34,789 nt of DNA. Source: Halanaerobiales bacterium (GTDB taxonomy: Bacteria; Bacillota; Halanaerobiia; Halanaerobiales; M55B127). The position numbers and the translations under genes are program-made. This document shows positions 1-8,411 of the stretch, piece after piece; the first letter of the stretch is position 1; each line of letters opens with the position of its first letter. The stretch is from contig JAIPEX010000015.1 of assembly GCA_021736945.1 (NCBI GenBank), forward strand, positions 1 through 34,789. Direction: 5' to 3'. The notes under the pieces are model-generated. The model made no database searches. It was not told where the DNA came from and saw only the letters and a list, made by a program, of their open reading frames with translations.

Positions 1-1
1 A

Positions 2-135
2 TTAATCCCCACATAGGCAGGAAAGTCTTTTTCATCTACAAATATATTATTTTTCACGATTAATGAAATATTTACTGCTGAACTACCAAAAAATTTTATT
101 ATTAAGGATATTTATTTGGACTTTATGGGGATTAA
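2..135. repeat. 10-bp inverted repeat bounding the left edge
   Basis: TTAATCCCCA at 2-11 is the exact reverse complement of TGGGGATTAA at 126-135, with about 114 bases between. No convincing gene lies between the arms; short frames there are open only for 20-45 codons. It could be a remnant of a small mobile element or chance in AT-rich DNA. I see nothing else in 1-150. Confidence 0.25.
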
Positions 136-151
136 CCATAACTTAGGATAA

Positions 152-180
152 TTGCTATCTCAAATATATAGTGATAAAAT
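152..180 (+). promoter_or_regulatory. Sigma-A type promoter for the molybdopterin protein gene
   Basis: TTGCTA at 152-157 and TAAAAT at 175-180 are separated by 17 bases, and TGA directly before the -10 box makes an extended -10. It lies about 65 bases upstream of the first gene's TTG start, whose ribosome binding site AAAGGAGG is at 231-238. Confidence 0.5.
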
Positions 181-244
181 ACTAATAAGACAAATCTTTT
201 TATGAAACTTTAGTCTCTCAAACTATAAGAAAAGGAGGGATATT

Positions 245-883
245 TTGAAAACTAAAATAATTACATTATTATTAGTTTCAATTCTTATTTTCACATTCCA
301 AATAACTATATTTGCTCAAAACGAAGTTGAAGAAGTAGAAATTAATGAATATGAAGGCGAAAAATTAGGCTCAATCGATGATTTTCGGGAAAATTCAATT
401 AAAGGAATTCAAGAAGTAGATATTGAAGAATACAGATTAGTAGTAGAAGGTTTAGTAGAAAACAGGCAAGAATATAAATACTCTACTCTACAAGAAAAGA
501 ACCATATCAAAAAATTAGTTACCCTAAACTGTGTTACTGGCTGGTCAGTAAAAGCATTATGGGAAGGAATACCCTTAACTGAAATATTTAATGATGTAAA
601 AGTTAAAGATGAAGCAAATACAGTAATATTTTATTCACCAGATGGATATAGTACCTCTTTACCTCTATCCTTTATTAAAGAAAATAATATTATAATAGCT
701 GATAAAGTTAATGATGTACAATTACCACCAAGACAAGGATTCCCTTTTCAATTAGTTGCTGAACAAAAATATGGATATAAATGGATCAGATGGATAAACC
801 GTATAGAATTATCTAGTGATTCGGAATTTAGAGGTTATTGGGAATCAAGAGGTTATAGTAATTCAGCAAATATTAATGAATAA
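245..883 (+). CDS. Exported molybdopterin-binding oxidoreductase domain protein (sulfite oxidase/MsrP fold)
   Basis: The 212-residue protein begins with a signal peptide (hydrophobic residues about 5-24, then AQNE). The rest matches the oxidoreductase molybdopterin-binding domain of the sulfite oxidase superfamily. The segment TLNCVTGWSVKALWEGIPL at about 93-111 holds the cysteine that in this family ligates molybdenum, followed by the WxGIPL pattern. The C-terminal part (GFPFQLV, YGYKWIRWINRIEL) is also typical. The start is TTG at 245, fixed by AAAGGAGG eight bases upstream. No twin-arginine motif is visible, which is unusual for an exported molybdoprotein. No MsrQ-like heme partner follows. 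Substrate is unknown; related stand-alone domains include MsrP-like reductases. Confidence 0.8.
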   Translation: MKTKIITLLLVSILIFTFQITIFAQNEVEEVEINEYEGEKLGSIDDFRENSIKGIQEVDIEEYRLVVEGLVENRQEYKYSTLQEKNHIKKLVTLNCVTGWSVKALWEGIPLTEIFNDVKVKDEANTVIFYSPDGYSTSLPLSFIKENNIIIADKVNDVQLPPRQGFPFQLVAEQKYGYKWIRWINRIELSSDSEFRGYWESRGYSNSANINE

Positions 884-917
884 AACTTATTTATTATTTT
901 AACTAGGAGAATAAAAA

Positions 918-1358
918 GTGCGTATTATTATCGATGGTGATGCATGCCCAGTTGTAGATATAACAAAAAATGTTGCTAAACAATTTAATATAAAATTGAT
1001 TCTTTATTGTGATTATAACCATGACATAGACTTAGACTACGGAGAAGTTAGAAAAGTTGATCAAAGTAATCAATCAGTAGATATGGAAATATTAAATAAC
1101 AGCCAGAAAGGTGATCTAGTAGTAACTAATGATTATGGTCTAGCTTCTCTAGTCCTTGGTAAAAATGTATATGCAATCAATGGAAAAGGATTAATATTTA
1201 ATGAAAAAAATATTGATCATTTATTAATGCAAAGACATATTAACTCCAAAATTAGAAGATCAGGGGGAAAACATCCAACAGCTAAAAAACGCGATGAAAA
1301 AGATGATCAACAGTTCGAAAATAAATTAAAATATTTAATAAAAAAATGCAAAACCTAG
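918..1358 (+). CDS. UPF0178 / DUF188 family protein (YaiI/YqxD)
   Basis: A 146-residue soluble protein starting at GTG 918. The N-terminus RIIIDGDACPVVDI and the block DLVVTNDYGLASLVL, with acidic residues after beta strands, are the hallmarks of the YaiI/YqxD family, which has a PIN-like nuclease fold. The C-terminal part contains the family's GGKHPTAKKRD basic stretch. Biochemical function is not established for the family. It follows the molybdopterin protein by 34 bases on the same strand and is probably cotranscribed with it, without obvious functional link. Confidence 0.85.
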   Translation: MRIIIDGDACPVVDITKNVAKQFNIKLILYCDYNHDIDLDYGEVRKVDQSNQSVDMEILNNSQKGDLVVTNDYGLASLVLGKNVYAINGKGLIFNEKNIDHLLMQRHINSKIRRSGGKHPTAKKRDEKDDQQFENKLKYLIKKCKT

Positions 1359-1683
1359 TAATTTAATAGTTGAATTCAGTTTTTGAGCAAATATAGATAT
1401 ATAAAATCCTTTCTGAACTTTTATCTATCCTTATTAGTTTTAATCACCTTTTCTTTTGTTTATAAATTTAAAATATATTGAATAAATACAACTTAACACA
1501 TCCGATATTTGCCTTTAATTATATCAGATTTGATAACAATTTAAATATATAAACTCTTTTCTATCATGAAATTGCAAACTGATATTCTATTAAAAATTTA
1601 TTTCATCATTGTATTAATAACTCATTTATATTATAATATATGCTGTATGTGAATATATTATTTATATAAATGGAGTGTTAATT
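1359..1683. other. Intergenic region, AT-rich, promoter at its right end
   Basis: A 325-base gene-free stretch. I see no open frame with a ribosome binding site, no RNA gene and no strong GC-rich terminator stem. The only supported element is the promoter at 1609-1637. The long gap after the upstream gene suggests the next gene is a separate transcription unit. Confidence 0.6.
1609..1637 (+). promoter_or_regulatory. Sigma-A type promoter for the Gate-domain membrane protein
   Basis: TTGTAT at 1609-1614 and a perfect TATAAT at 1632-1637 are separated by 17 bases. Transcription would start near 1644, giving a leader of about 40 bases with GGAG at 1672-1675 before the TTG start at 1684. Confidence 0.6.
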
Positions 1684-2865
1684 TTGCAAAAAAATAATCC
1701 GGTTATTTCTTTTCAAAAAAAATATAGTGACACTATTATATTTTTAGCTTTAATCTTTTTATTCTTTGGTTATGTTGGATCTCAGATGGGAATAGGAAAC
1801 ATGTTTTCTACTCTTATGGAAACTGCTTACAAATTATTAATGGATACCGTCTTTTACATTATGGCAATAGCAGTTCTTGCAGGGGCTTTTGGTAAAATGG
1901 CTACTGAATTCGGTTTGATATTTTTACTTAATAAACTATTTGCTCCCCTAATGAGACCATTATATAATTTACCAGGAGTTTCTTTTTTAGGTACTATAAC
2001 TACCTATCTTTCTGATAATCCAGCTATTATTTCCTTAGCAAAAGAAGAAGGATATTTGGGATATTTTAAAAAACACGAAATTCCTTCCTTATGTAATCTT
2101 GGGACTGCTTTTGGAATGGGCTTAATACTTACCACCTTTATGGCTGGGCTGGGATTTATGAAAGAAGCTTTAATTGGCAATTTAGGAGCTATTATGGGTA
2201 GTATAGTAAGTGTTAGAATTATGAACTATCGAGTTAAAAAACATATGGGAATTGATAAAAACTATAAAGAACATTTAAATAAAGAAAAATTAGATAATGT
2301 GGAAGAAAGAAACTTTTTAAATAAAAAGAAGCCTAGTGAAGCTAATGAAAATTTTATGGAAAGAGCACTCAGTGCAATGCTAGAAGGAGGAAAGTTAGGA
2401 GTAGACATCGGACTTAGTATTATTCCAGGGGTAGTGGTAATCTGTACAATAATTATGATACTAACCTTTGGTCCACCTGAGGCTGGATATCAAGGCAATG
2501 CATTTGAAGGTGTTAGGTTACTTCCGCAAATTGGAAATATTCTATCACCTATTTTAAAACCACTTTTTGGTTTCAGTAACCCAGAAGCCATTGCTTTTCC
2601 CATAACAGCATTGGGAGCAGTCGGAGCTGCACTCAGTTTAATACCAAAATTCTTAGCAGAAAATATTATAGGACCAAATGAAATTGCTGTGTTTACAGCT
2701 ATGGGAATGTGTTGGAGTGGATTTCTCAGCACTCATGTTGCTATGATGGATGCTCTTAACCGCAGAAAATTAATTTCCACAGCAATTAGTAGTCATTTCA
2801 TTGGAGGACTTGTGGCAGGTATCAGTGCCAATATAATATTCACTGCCATTCAATTTTTCACTTAA
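1684..2865 (+). CDS. Nucleoside-recognition (Gate) domain membrane protein, CD0519/CD1768-like
   Basis: About 393 residues with many hydrophobic spans (near 15-40, 50-75, 125-150, 235-260, 300-320, 370-390) and a charged loop near 190-220. Segments such as YLSDNPAIISLAKEEGY and the paired internal repeats, each with a helix-breaking gate, are typical of nucleoside-recognition Gate proteins of the CD0519/CD1768 type found in clostridia. The transported substrate is unknown. A longer start at GTG 1675 is possible, but that GTG overlaps the GGAG ribosome binding site (1672-1675), so TTG at 1684 is preferred. It is monocistronic and ends at a bidirectional terminator shared with the convergent AIM24 gene. 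Confidence 0.75.
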   Translation: MQKNNPVISFQKKYSDTIIFLALIFLFFGYVGSQMGIGNMFSTLMETAYKLLMDTVFYIMAIAVLAGAFGKMATEFGLIFLLNKLFAPLMRPLYNLPGVSFLGTITTYLSDNPAIISLAKEEGYLGYFKKHEIPSLCNLGTAFGMGLILTTFMAGLGFMKEALIGNLGAIMGSIVSVRIMNYRVKKHMGIDKNYKEHLNKEKLDNVEERNFLNKKKPSEANENFMERALSAMLEGGKLGVDIGLSIIPGVVVICTIIMILTFGPPEAGYQGNAFEGVRLLPQIGNILSPILKPLFGFSNPEAIAFPITALGAVGAALSLIPKFLAENIIGPNEIAVFTAMGMCWSGFLSTHVAMMDALNRRKLISTAISSHFIGGLVAGISANIIFTAIQFFT

Positions 2866-2903
2866 TATATTTTCTCTAACAAAAATATTTTTAAAGAGCA
2901 ACC

Positions 2904-2933
2904 AAAAAGTCCCTTGAAATAAAGGGACTTTTT
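2904..2933. terminator. Bidirectional rho-independent terminator
   Basis: AAAAAGTCCCTT (2904-2915) pairs perfectly with AAGGGACTTTTT (2922-2933) around a six-base loop. T-runs occur on both strands, so it serves the membrane protein gene on + and the AIM24-family gene on -, whose stop codon is at 2947. Confidence 0.85.
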
Positions 2934-2946
2934 GGAAGTTTAAAAA

Positions 2947-3747
2947 TTAAATGAAATTATCACCATCAATAAAACCACCAATTTTACCTAAAACTGATCC
3001 CTCTCCTTTTTTATTACCACTAATTCGAGGGGCGCTCTTAAGTATTCTATCCGCTAATCTTGAAAAAGGTAAACTCTGTAGATAAACCGTGCCTTTACCA
3101 TGTAGCGTTGCTAAAAATAAACCTTCACCACCGAATAACATAGTTTTTAATTTACCCGCTTTTTGAATATTATAATCAATTCCATCTGTAAAACCTACTA
3201 GGCATCCGGTATCAACTTTTAACATTTCACCATCCAATTCCTTTTTAACAACTGTTCCTCCCGCATGAAGAAAAACTCTGCCGTCTCCTGTTATTTTTTC
3301 TAAAATAAAACCTTCTCCCCCAAATAAACCTGAACCTATTCTTTTATTGAAAGTTATATCCAATTTTGTACCTTTGGCTGCACATAGAAAAGCATCTTTT
3401 TGACAGGTAAAAGTTTTATTAGGAAGTTCAGAAAGTTCCAATGGAATTATTTTGCCAGGATATGGAGCTGCAAAAGCAATTTTGCTTTTTATATTTTTCC
3501 TATTTGTAAAATGAGTTAAAAATATTGACTCCCCACTTATTAATCTTTTCCCAGCTCCAAAAACCTTATTTAAAACTGACTTATTAAGTTCTGACCCATC
3601 ACCCATTTTAGCTTCATAGTCAATTCCACTATCCATCCAATTCATTCCACCGGCTTCAGCAATAACTGTTTCCTGAGGGTCTAGTTCAATTTCGACAACC
3701 TGCATATCATCCCCAAGTACTTCATAATCAATAACATCACTTTTCAA
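2947..3747 (-). CDS. AIM24 family protein (TIGR00266-like)
   Basis: A soluble 266-residue protein built of repeated beta-rich segments with many Gly pairs ([35 protein letters not shown]), typical of the AIM24/TIGR00266 family, a tryptophan RNA-binding-attenuator-like fold. Family function in bacteria is not known. The start is placed at TTG 3747 because AAGGGAG lies eight bases upstream (3756-3762) and family members begin just before the [10 protein letters not shown]-like motif. An upstream ATG at 3813 would add a non-family extension. It lies downstream of the riboflavin operon but is separated from it by a terminator at 3835-3871, so it may have its own promoter. Confidence 0.8.
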   Translation of the reverse strand: MKSDVIDYEVLGDDMQVVEIELDPQETVIAEAGGMNWMDSGIDYEAKMGDGSELNKSVLNKVFGAGKRLISGESIFLTHFTNRKNIKSKIAFAAPYPGKIIPLELSELPNKTFTCQKDAFLCAAKGTKLDITFNKRIGSGLFGGEGFILEKITGDGRVFLHAGGTVVKKELDGEMLKVDTGCLVGFTDGIDYNIQKAGKLKTMLFGGEGLFLATLHGKGTVYLQSLPFSRLADRILKSAPRISGNKKGEGSVLGKIGGFIDGDNFI

Positions 3748-3834
3748 TTTTAAAACTCCCTTCAAAAATGAATTAATATCTATAATTATTATATCACTTT
3801 TTGATTTTAACATCTATAATATTACTTTATGTCC

Positions 3835-3871
3835 AAAAAAAAATGGACTAACTACTATACAGTTAGCCCCA
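3835..3871 (-). terminator. Terminator of the riboflavin operon
   Basis: On the minus strand TGGGGCTAACT (3871-3861) pairs with AGTTAGTCCA (3853-3844), with one bulged G and a G-U pair, and is followed by nine Ts (3843-3835). It sits 18 bases after the ribH stop. Confidence 0.75.
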
Positions 3872-3888
3872 TTATTATATATTGATTT

Positions 3889-4356
3889 TTATTCAATTTC
3901 ATCAAAAAGATTAACCATTTCTATTAATGATAAAGCAGCTTCAAAGCCTTTATTCCCTGATTTAGTACCAGCTCTCGAAATTGCTTGTTCAATTGTATCA
4001 GTTGTAAGAACTCCAAATATAACAGGTGTTTCAGAATCTAAACTTACATTTGCAATCCCTTTAGAAACTTCAGCAGATACATAATCAAAATGTGGGGTTT
4101 CACCTCTAATAACAGCCCCTAAACATATTACTCCATCATACTTACCACTCTTAGCCATTTTTTTTGCGGTCAAAGGTATTTCAAAGGATCCTGGAACCCA
4201 AGCGATTTCGATATCATCTTCATTCACATTATGTCTTTTTAAACCATCAAGTGCTCCTTCTAATAATTTACCTGAGATAAACTCATTAAATCTTCCTACC
4301 ACAATCCCTACTTTCTGGTTATCTCCTACTAATTTTCCCTCATATACTTTTGGCAT
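3889..4356 (-). CDS. ribH: 6,7-dimethyl-8-ribityllumazine synthase
   Basis: Condenses 5-amino-6-ribitylaminouracil with 3,4-dihydroxy-2-butanone 4-phosphate, the penultimate riboflavin step. The 155-residue length is normal. Diagnostic segments are GRFNEFIS near 21-28, [16 protein letters not shown] near 53-68, [16 protein letters not shown] near 78-93 with the catalytic His, and [11 protein letters not shown] near 115. It forms icosahedral or pentameric cytoplasmic assemblies in relatives. It is last in the ribD-ribE-ribBA-ribH operon, 12 bases after ribBA, with GGAGGGTTAAT before the ATG. Confidence 0.97.
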   Translation of the reverse strand: MPKVYEGKLVGDNQKVGIVVGRFNEFISGKLLEGALDGLKRHNVNEDDIEIAWVPGSFEIPLTAKKMAKSGKYDGVICLGAVIRGETPHFDYVSAEVSKGIANVSLDSETPVIFGVLTTDTIEQAISRAGTKSGNKGFEAALSLIEMVNLFDEIE

Positions 4357-4368
4357 ATTAACCCTCCA

Positions 4369-5574
4369 TTAATTATTATTTGAGTCTAGATCTAACAGGT
4401 GACCCATTTTATCTTTTTTAACTTTCAGGTAAAACTCATTTTCTTCATTAGGTTCTATTTCTAATGGAATTCGTTCGGTTATTTTTAAACCATACCCCTC
4501 TAAACCTATAACTTTTTTCGGATTATTTGTAATTAACCTTAAGGTATGAAGTCCAAGTTCAGATAAAATTTGAGCTCCAATACCATAATCTCTTAAATCT
4601 GGTTTAAAACCTAAAGCTTCATTTGCTTCAACAGTATCCATACCTTCATCCTGAAGAGAATAAGCTTTTATTTTATTTTTAAGTCCAATACCTCTACCTT
4701 CTTGCCGCATGTATAAAACTACTCCTTCTCCTTCTTCTTCAATCATTTGAAGGGCAGCAGCTAATTGTTGGCCACAATCACATCTTAGGGAACCAAATAT
4801 ATCTCCTGTTATACATTGTGAATGAACACGAACTAAAACATCTTCCTTACCCTCTACATCTCCTTTTATAATAGCAATGTGCTCTTTATTATCAACTTCA
4901 GTTGTAAAAATCTCTATATGAAAATCTCCAAATTTAGTTGGTAATTCTGCGTCTGCTTCCTTGCGAACTAATTTATCCTTTTTCTTTCTATATTTTATTA
5001 AATCTTCTATTGTAATCATTTTAAGATTATATTGTTCTGAAAATTCTTCTAGTTCTGGCATCCTAGCCATACTGCCATCTTCTTTAATTATTTCACAGAT
5101 AACTCCTGCTGGTTTTAAACCTGCTAATTTAGCAAGATCAACAGCAGCTTCTGTATGACCTGCACGTCTTAATACACCACCTTGCCTGGCGGTTAGGGGG
5201 AAAACATGGCCAGGTCTTTTAAAGTCTCTGGCTTGAGCATTATCATCAGCTAATTTCTTTATTGTAAGTGCTCTCTCGTAGGCTGAAATACCTGTTGTAG
5301 TATCTTTATAATCTACAGAAACAGTAAAAGCCGTTTCATGAGTATCTGTATTATTTTCAACCATTTGTGGTAGATCTAATTCATTTATTCTTTTTTCTTC
5401 TAAAGGTGTACAAACTAAACCCCTAGCTTTTTTAATCATAAAGTTAATACTATCTTTATCAGCTTTTTCAGCCGCCATTACCAGGTCACCTTCGTTTTCT
5501 CTATCTTCATCATCTACCACAATGACCATTTTACCATTTTTTATATCTTCAATAGCTTCTTCAATTTGATCCAT
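4369..5574 (-). CDS. ribBA: Bifunctional 3,4-dihydroxy-2-butanone-4-phosphate synthase / GTP cyclohydrolase II
   Basis: The 401-residue fusion has an N-terminal RibB domain (about 1-200) with the acidic metal-binding loop [16 protein letters not shown] and [24 protein letters not shown]. The C-terminal RibA domain (about 205-395) has the zinc ligands in [15 protein letters not shown], the RQEGRGIGL loop and [11 protein letters not shown]. Together they supply both branches of riboflavin synthesis from ribulose 5-phosphate and GTP. The key residues of both domains are present. It sits between ribE and ribH. The start ATG at 5574 has AAAAGGGGAG upstream. Confidence 0.97.
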   Translation of the reverse strand: MDQIEEAIEDIKNGKMVIVVDDEDRENEGDLVMAAEKADKDSINFMIKKARGLVCTPLEEKRINELDLPQMVENNTDTHETAFTVSVDYKDTTTGISAYERALTIKKLADDNAQARDFKRPGHVFPLTARQGGVLRRAGHTEAAVDLAKLAGLKPAGVICEIIKEDGSMARMPELEEFSEQYNLKMITIEDLIKYRKKKDKLVRKEADAELPTKFGDFHIEIFTTEVDNKEHIAIIKGDVEGKEDVLVRVHSQCITGDIFGSLRCDCGQQLAAALQMIEEEGEGVVLYMRQEGRGIGLKNKIKAYSLQDEGMDTVEANEALGFKPDLRDYGIGAQILSELGLHTLRLITNNPKKVIGLEGYGLKITERIPLEIEPNEENEFYLKVKKDKMGHLLDLDSNNN

Positions 5575-5589
5575 TATAATCTCCCCTTT

Positions 5590-6243
5590 TTAAATAAACC
5601 CATTTTCTCTTAAAAGGTCTTTAGTTATTTTTTTCTTCTTTTCTTTTTCTTCTTGTTTTTTATTCATTAATTTATTTACATATTTCCCAACAATATCTAC
5701 TTCTATATTTAATTTATCACCTGTCTTAAGGTATTTAAAGTTTGTACTATTCCACGTCTCAGGTATTATTGACACAGTGATAGAATCGTCTTTTATTTCC
5801 GCTATAGTTAAGCTTATGCCATTTAAAGCGATTGAGCCTTTATCAACAATATATTTGGAAACTTCTTCTGAAACTTTTAAATCAATCAATCTAGAATTTT
5901 TCTGTTTTTTAATGCTTTTTACCATTCCAGTACCATCTACATGCCCACTAACAATATGTCCTCCCATAAAATTATAGGGTTGTAATGATTTTTCTAAATT
6001 TAAAGGGGTTCCATTATGGACCTCTTCAATATTCGTAGATTTTACTGTTTCAGGCATTACATCTACTGTAAATGAGTTAGAATTGATTTTAACTACAGTC
6101 AAACATACTCCATTTACAGCTATACTATCTCCAATACTAACATCATCAAGAAAATCTTCAGCCTTTATAACTAATTTATACTTATCACTTGTTTTTACTT
6201 TTCTTTTTAATGTGCCAACTTCCTGAACAATACCAGTAAACAA
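5590..6243 (-). CDS. ribE: Riboflavin synthase, alpha chain
   Basis: Dismutates two 6,7-dimethyl-8-ribityllumazine molecules to riboflavin. The start is TTG at 6243, giving the canonical N-terminus (M)FTGIVQEVG, with AAAGGAG seven bases upstream. A start at 6267 would add eight residues and overlap ribD. Two lumazine-binding repeats are visible, with FTGIVQ and GGHIVSGHVDGTG marking them. After the second repeat there is an extra lysine/glutamate-rich tail of about 25 residues (QEEKEKKKKITKDL), longer than in many homologues. ribD ends at 6248, four bases upstream, so the two are tightly coupled. Confidence 0.95.
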   Translation of the reverse strand: MFTGIVQEVGTLKRKVKTSDKYKLVIKAEDFLDDVSIGDSIAVNGVCLTVVKINSNSFTVDVMPETVKSTNIEEVHNGTPLNLEKSLQPYNFMGGHIVSGHVDGTGMVKSIKKQKNSRLIDLKVSEEVSKYIVDKGSIALNGISLTIAEIKDDSITVSIIPETWNSTNFKYLKTGDKLNIEVDIVGKYVNKLMNKKQEEKEKKKKITKDLLRENGFI

Positions 6244-6247
6244 AATA

Positions 6248-7363
6248 TCACTCCTTTCCAATCTCACCTTTACATAATAAATTACCGTCTAACATTTCAT
6301 ACTCTATATTTTGTAACTCATATGCATTATTCATTTTTTCTACTCCGGAACCATTAAAAGATGCAATCCCATCATTACCACCAAGCAATTTAGGAGCAAT
6401 AAAACAATATACTTTATCAATAAGTCCGGATTTTAAGAAAGAATGATTAACCTTGCCTCCGCCTTCTATTAGAACACTTGTAATTTCTTTTTGATATAAT
6501 TTTTTTAATAACTGATGCAATTCAATTTTCCCGTTTTCATCTTTAGGTAATACAAGTATGTTCAAATTATTTATTTTATCAAGTTTTGCATATTTATCTC
6601 TATCATATTCTTCTGTAGTTATTATAAAAGTGGGGCTCTCCGATTCTTCATTAATTATATTAGCTTCCACAGGGGTTCTAAGTTTACTATCTAATACAAT
6701 TCTAATTGGATCTTTACCTTCTTTTTCCTCTAATCTAGTAGTTAACCTCGGATTATCACTAATAACAGTACCTACCCCAACTAATATTCCATCCACCTTA
6801 TGCCTCAGTTGATGCCCATATTTACGAGCAGCTTCATTAGTAACCCATCTAGAATCTCCCGTTCGAGTAGCTAAATATCCATCAAGAGTCTGGCCTGTTT
6901 TTAAATAAACAAAAGGCTCTTCTTCAGTCATGTATTTGATGAAAATTTCATTAAGTTCTTTTGCTTCTTGTTCTAAGACACCAGTTTTTATTTCAATTCC
7001 GGCTTCTGCAAGATCTTTAATACCTTTTCCTGCTACAACTGGGTTAGGATCTTCCATAGCCACTACCAATCTAGAAATTTTAGAATTTATTATTTTTAAA
7101 GAACAGGCTGGGGTTTTACCCAGATGACAACAAGGTTCTAAATTAACATATAGGGTAGCCCCTTCCGCTTTTTCACCAGCTTGATTAAGAGCATGGACTT
7201 CTGCATGAGGTTCACCAGCCTTTTTATGGTAACCTTTACCAACAATTTCATCATCCTTTACTACAACTGCCCCAACTAAAGGATTGGGACTTGTATAACC
7301 TTCACCTTGAGCTGCTAATTTCAAAGTTTTTTTCATATAATATTCATCATCTCTTTTGTTCAT
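6248..7363 (-). CDS. ribD: Bifunctional riboflavin deaminase-reductase
   Basis: Catalyses deamination of the pyrimidine intermediate and reduction of its ribosyl side chain. The N-terminal cytidine-deaminase-like domain carries the zinc motif HAEVHAL near 54-60 and PCCHLGKTPAC near 78-88. The C-terminal reductase domain (about 150-370) contains KTGQTLDGYLATRTGDSRWV and SVLIEGGGKVNHSFL. Length 371 is normal. It is the first gene of the riboflavin operon; its ATG at 7363 follows GGAGG and lies just downstream of the riboswitch-controlled terminator. Confidence 0.96.
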   Translation of the reverse strand: MNKRDDEYYMKKTLKLAAQGEGYTSPNPLVGAVVVKDDEIVGKGYHKKAGEPHAEVHALNQAGEKAEGATLYVNLEPCCHLGKTPACSLKIINSKISRLVVAMEDPNPVVAGKGIKDLAEAGIEIKTGVLEQEAKELNEIFIKYMTEEEPFVYLKTGQTLDGYLATRTGDSRWVTNEAARKYGHQLRHKVDGILVGVGTVISDNPRLTTRLEEKEGKDPIRIVLDSKLRTPVEANIINEESESPTFIITTEEYDRDKYAKLDKINNLNILVLPKDENGKIELHQLLKKLYQKEITSVLIEGGGKVNHSFLKSGLIDKVYCFIAPKLLGGNDGIASFNGSGVEKMNNAYELQNIEYEMLDGNLLCKGEIGKE

Positions 7364-7392
7364 TTAAATACCTCCAAAATATGTACCAAAAT

Positions 7393-7415
7393 AAAAAAAC
7401 CTTCCACAAGGAAGG
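7393..7415 (-). terminator. Riboswitch expression-platform terminator
   Basis: On the minus strand CCTTCC (7415-7410) pairs with GGAAGG (7405-7400) around a TTGT loop, followed by seven Ts. It lies about 28 bases after the FMN aptamer and 30 bases before ribD, the position expected for FMN-controlled transcription attenuation. Confidence 0.85.
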
Positions 7416-7442
7416 GGTTTTAATTACATACATATATATTAT

Positions 7443-7552
7443 CTAACTCCCTTCCAGACTGTACTGTCGGTACTGGAATTTCACCAGTTCAACTAAATAT
7501 ATTAGCTTGTGGACTCTACCACCGGTATGGAATTTCACCAATCCTCGTTAGC
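7443..7552 (-). promoter_or_regulatory. FMN riboswitch (RFN element)
   Basis: The minus strand carries the conserved RFN blocks in order: GAGGATTGGTGAAATTCC, ACCGGTGGTAGAGTCC, GAACTGGTGAAATTCC, then ACCGACAGTACAGTCTGG. P1 can form between CTAAC (7552-7548) and GTTAG (7447-7443). FMN binding would favour the terminator at 7393-7415 and switch off ribDE-BA-H. All core blocks look intact. Confidence 0.96.
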
Positions 7553-7574
7553 ATATTTATTATTATTTATATTT

Positions 7575-7603
7575 ATATTATCATTATTGACTAAGCTTGT
7601 AAA
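7575..7603 (-). promoter_or_regulatory. Probable promoter of the riboflavin operon
   Basis: On the minus strand TTTACA (7603-7598) and TAATAT (7580-7575) are 17 bases apart. The predicted start would be near 7568, about 16 bases before the FMN aptamer. The -35 box overlaps a hairpin (AAGCTTGTA 7593-7601 with TACAAGTTT 7612-7620) that lies after the CDGSH gene's stop codon. Confidence 0.4.
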
Positions 7604-7640
7604 GATTAAACTACAAGTTTAAATCAAAAACAAAACTTTT

Positions 7641-8300
7641 TTATTCCTCTCCATCAAATTCAATCTGATCTCGATGGCTGCCATCACAAAAGGGCATATT
7701 TTTAGAAGAACCACAACGGCAAAGTGAATAGTGTTCTTCACATTCAGGGGTAAATCCTCTCTTTGATTCTAATTTAATGCCTCCAAAAACATCATAAGGT
7801 CCATTGTCACCATAAGGGTTTGGAGAAACTTTTATCTTTTTCTTGTGTTGAACCGGAGTTTTAATTCTTTCACCGCCCGGTAAACTATAACTTAAAGCCC
7901 CAGAAGGACAAAGTTCACATACTTTCATTATATCTTTAGCATCTGCAGCATCAGGGTCAATCCATTTAAATCTAGTTTTATCAAAAACTTGAGGAAGCAA
8001 ACCAGTACAATAGCCAATATGGCTGCATACTCCTCTATTATCATAAATTGTTATATTATCTCCTTTATAAGCCACAACTTTATCTGGTACCCTATCTTCT
8101 TTTTTGTCATCATTAAAATCGATCTCATTATGTGTGCCATCACAGAAGGGTTTATCATCAGAATGACCACATCTACATAAAACCATTCTAGATGAAGTCT
8201 CTATTTTATTTCCATCTTTACCTATCATTAGTTTTATATTATATGCTATATAAGGACCATCTTCTATAATTTCAATTACTTCTTCCTCATACTCACTCAT
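7641..8300 (-). CDS. CDGSH - mono-cluster ferredoxin - CDGSH iron-sulfur protein
   Basis: The 219-residue soluble protein has three cluster sites. The first CDGSH-type site is CRCGHSDDKPFCDGTH near 42-57. A divergent YjdI-type ferredoxin domain follows (CSHIGYCTGLLPQVF near 92-106, with CELCPSGALSY near 128-138). The second CDGSH site is CRCGSSKNMPFCDGSH near 194-209. CDGSH sites bind a 2Fe-2S cluster through three Cys and one His, and both are complete here. The role is unknown; electron transfer or redox sensing is usual for such proteins. It is transcribed alone, diverging from the UbiA gene. Its start ATG follows AAGGGGGAAAT. Confidence 0.85.
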   Translation of the reverse strand: MSEYEEEVIEIIEDGPYIAYNIKLMIGKDGNKIETSSRMVLCRCGHSDDKPFCDGTHNEIDFNDDKKEDRVPDKVVAYKGDNITIYDNRGVCSHIGYCTGLLPQVFDKTRFKWIDPDAADAKDIMKVCELCPSGALSYSLPGGERIKTPVQHKKKIKVSPNPYGDNGPYDVFGGIKLESKRGFTPECEEHYSLCRCGSSKNMPFCDGSHRDQIEFDGEE

Positions 8301-8367
8301 ATTTATTTCCCCCTTGTTAAAAACATATTGTTTTTATTGAACAATAAATTGATTTATGTAATAATTA

Positions 8368-8396
8368 TTTATAGCGTATGTGAAAAATATTATAAT
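8368..8396 (+). promoter_or_regulatory. Possible promoter of the UbiA-type gene
   Basis: TTTATA (8368-8373) and TATAAT (8391-8396) are 17 bases apart in the 102-base divergent gap. Predicted transcription would begin close to 8403, giving a very short leader, so the real start of transcription needs mapping. Confidence 0.35.
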
Positions 8397-8411
8397 ATCT
8401 AGGTGAAAATA

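Noticed and set aside
60-150. Short coding remnants at the left edge
   Set aside because: Several frames give 20-45 codons with no start signal and no recognisable motif; not enough to call a gene.
7591-7620. Hairpin AAGCTTGTA/TACAAGTTT as a terminator of the CDGSH gene
   Set aside because: Stem is AT-rich and no T-run follows on the minus strand, so it does not look like an intrinsic terminator. It also overlaps the probable rib promoter.
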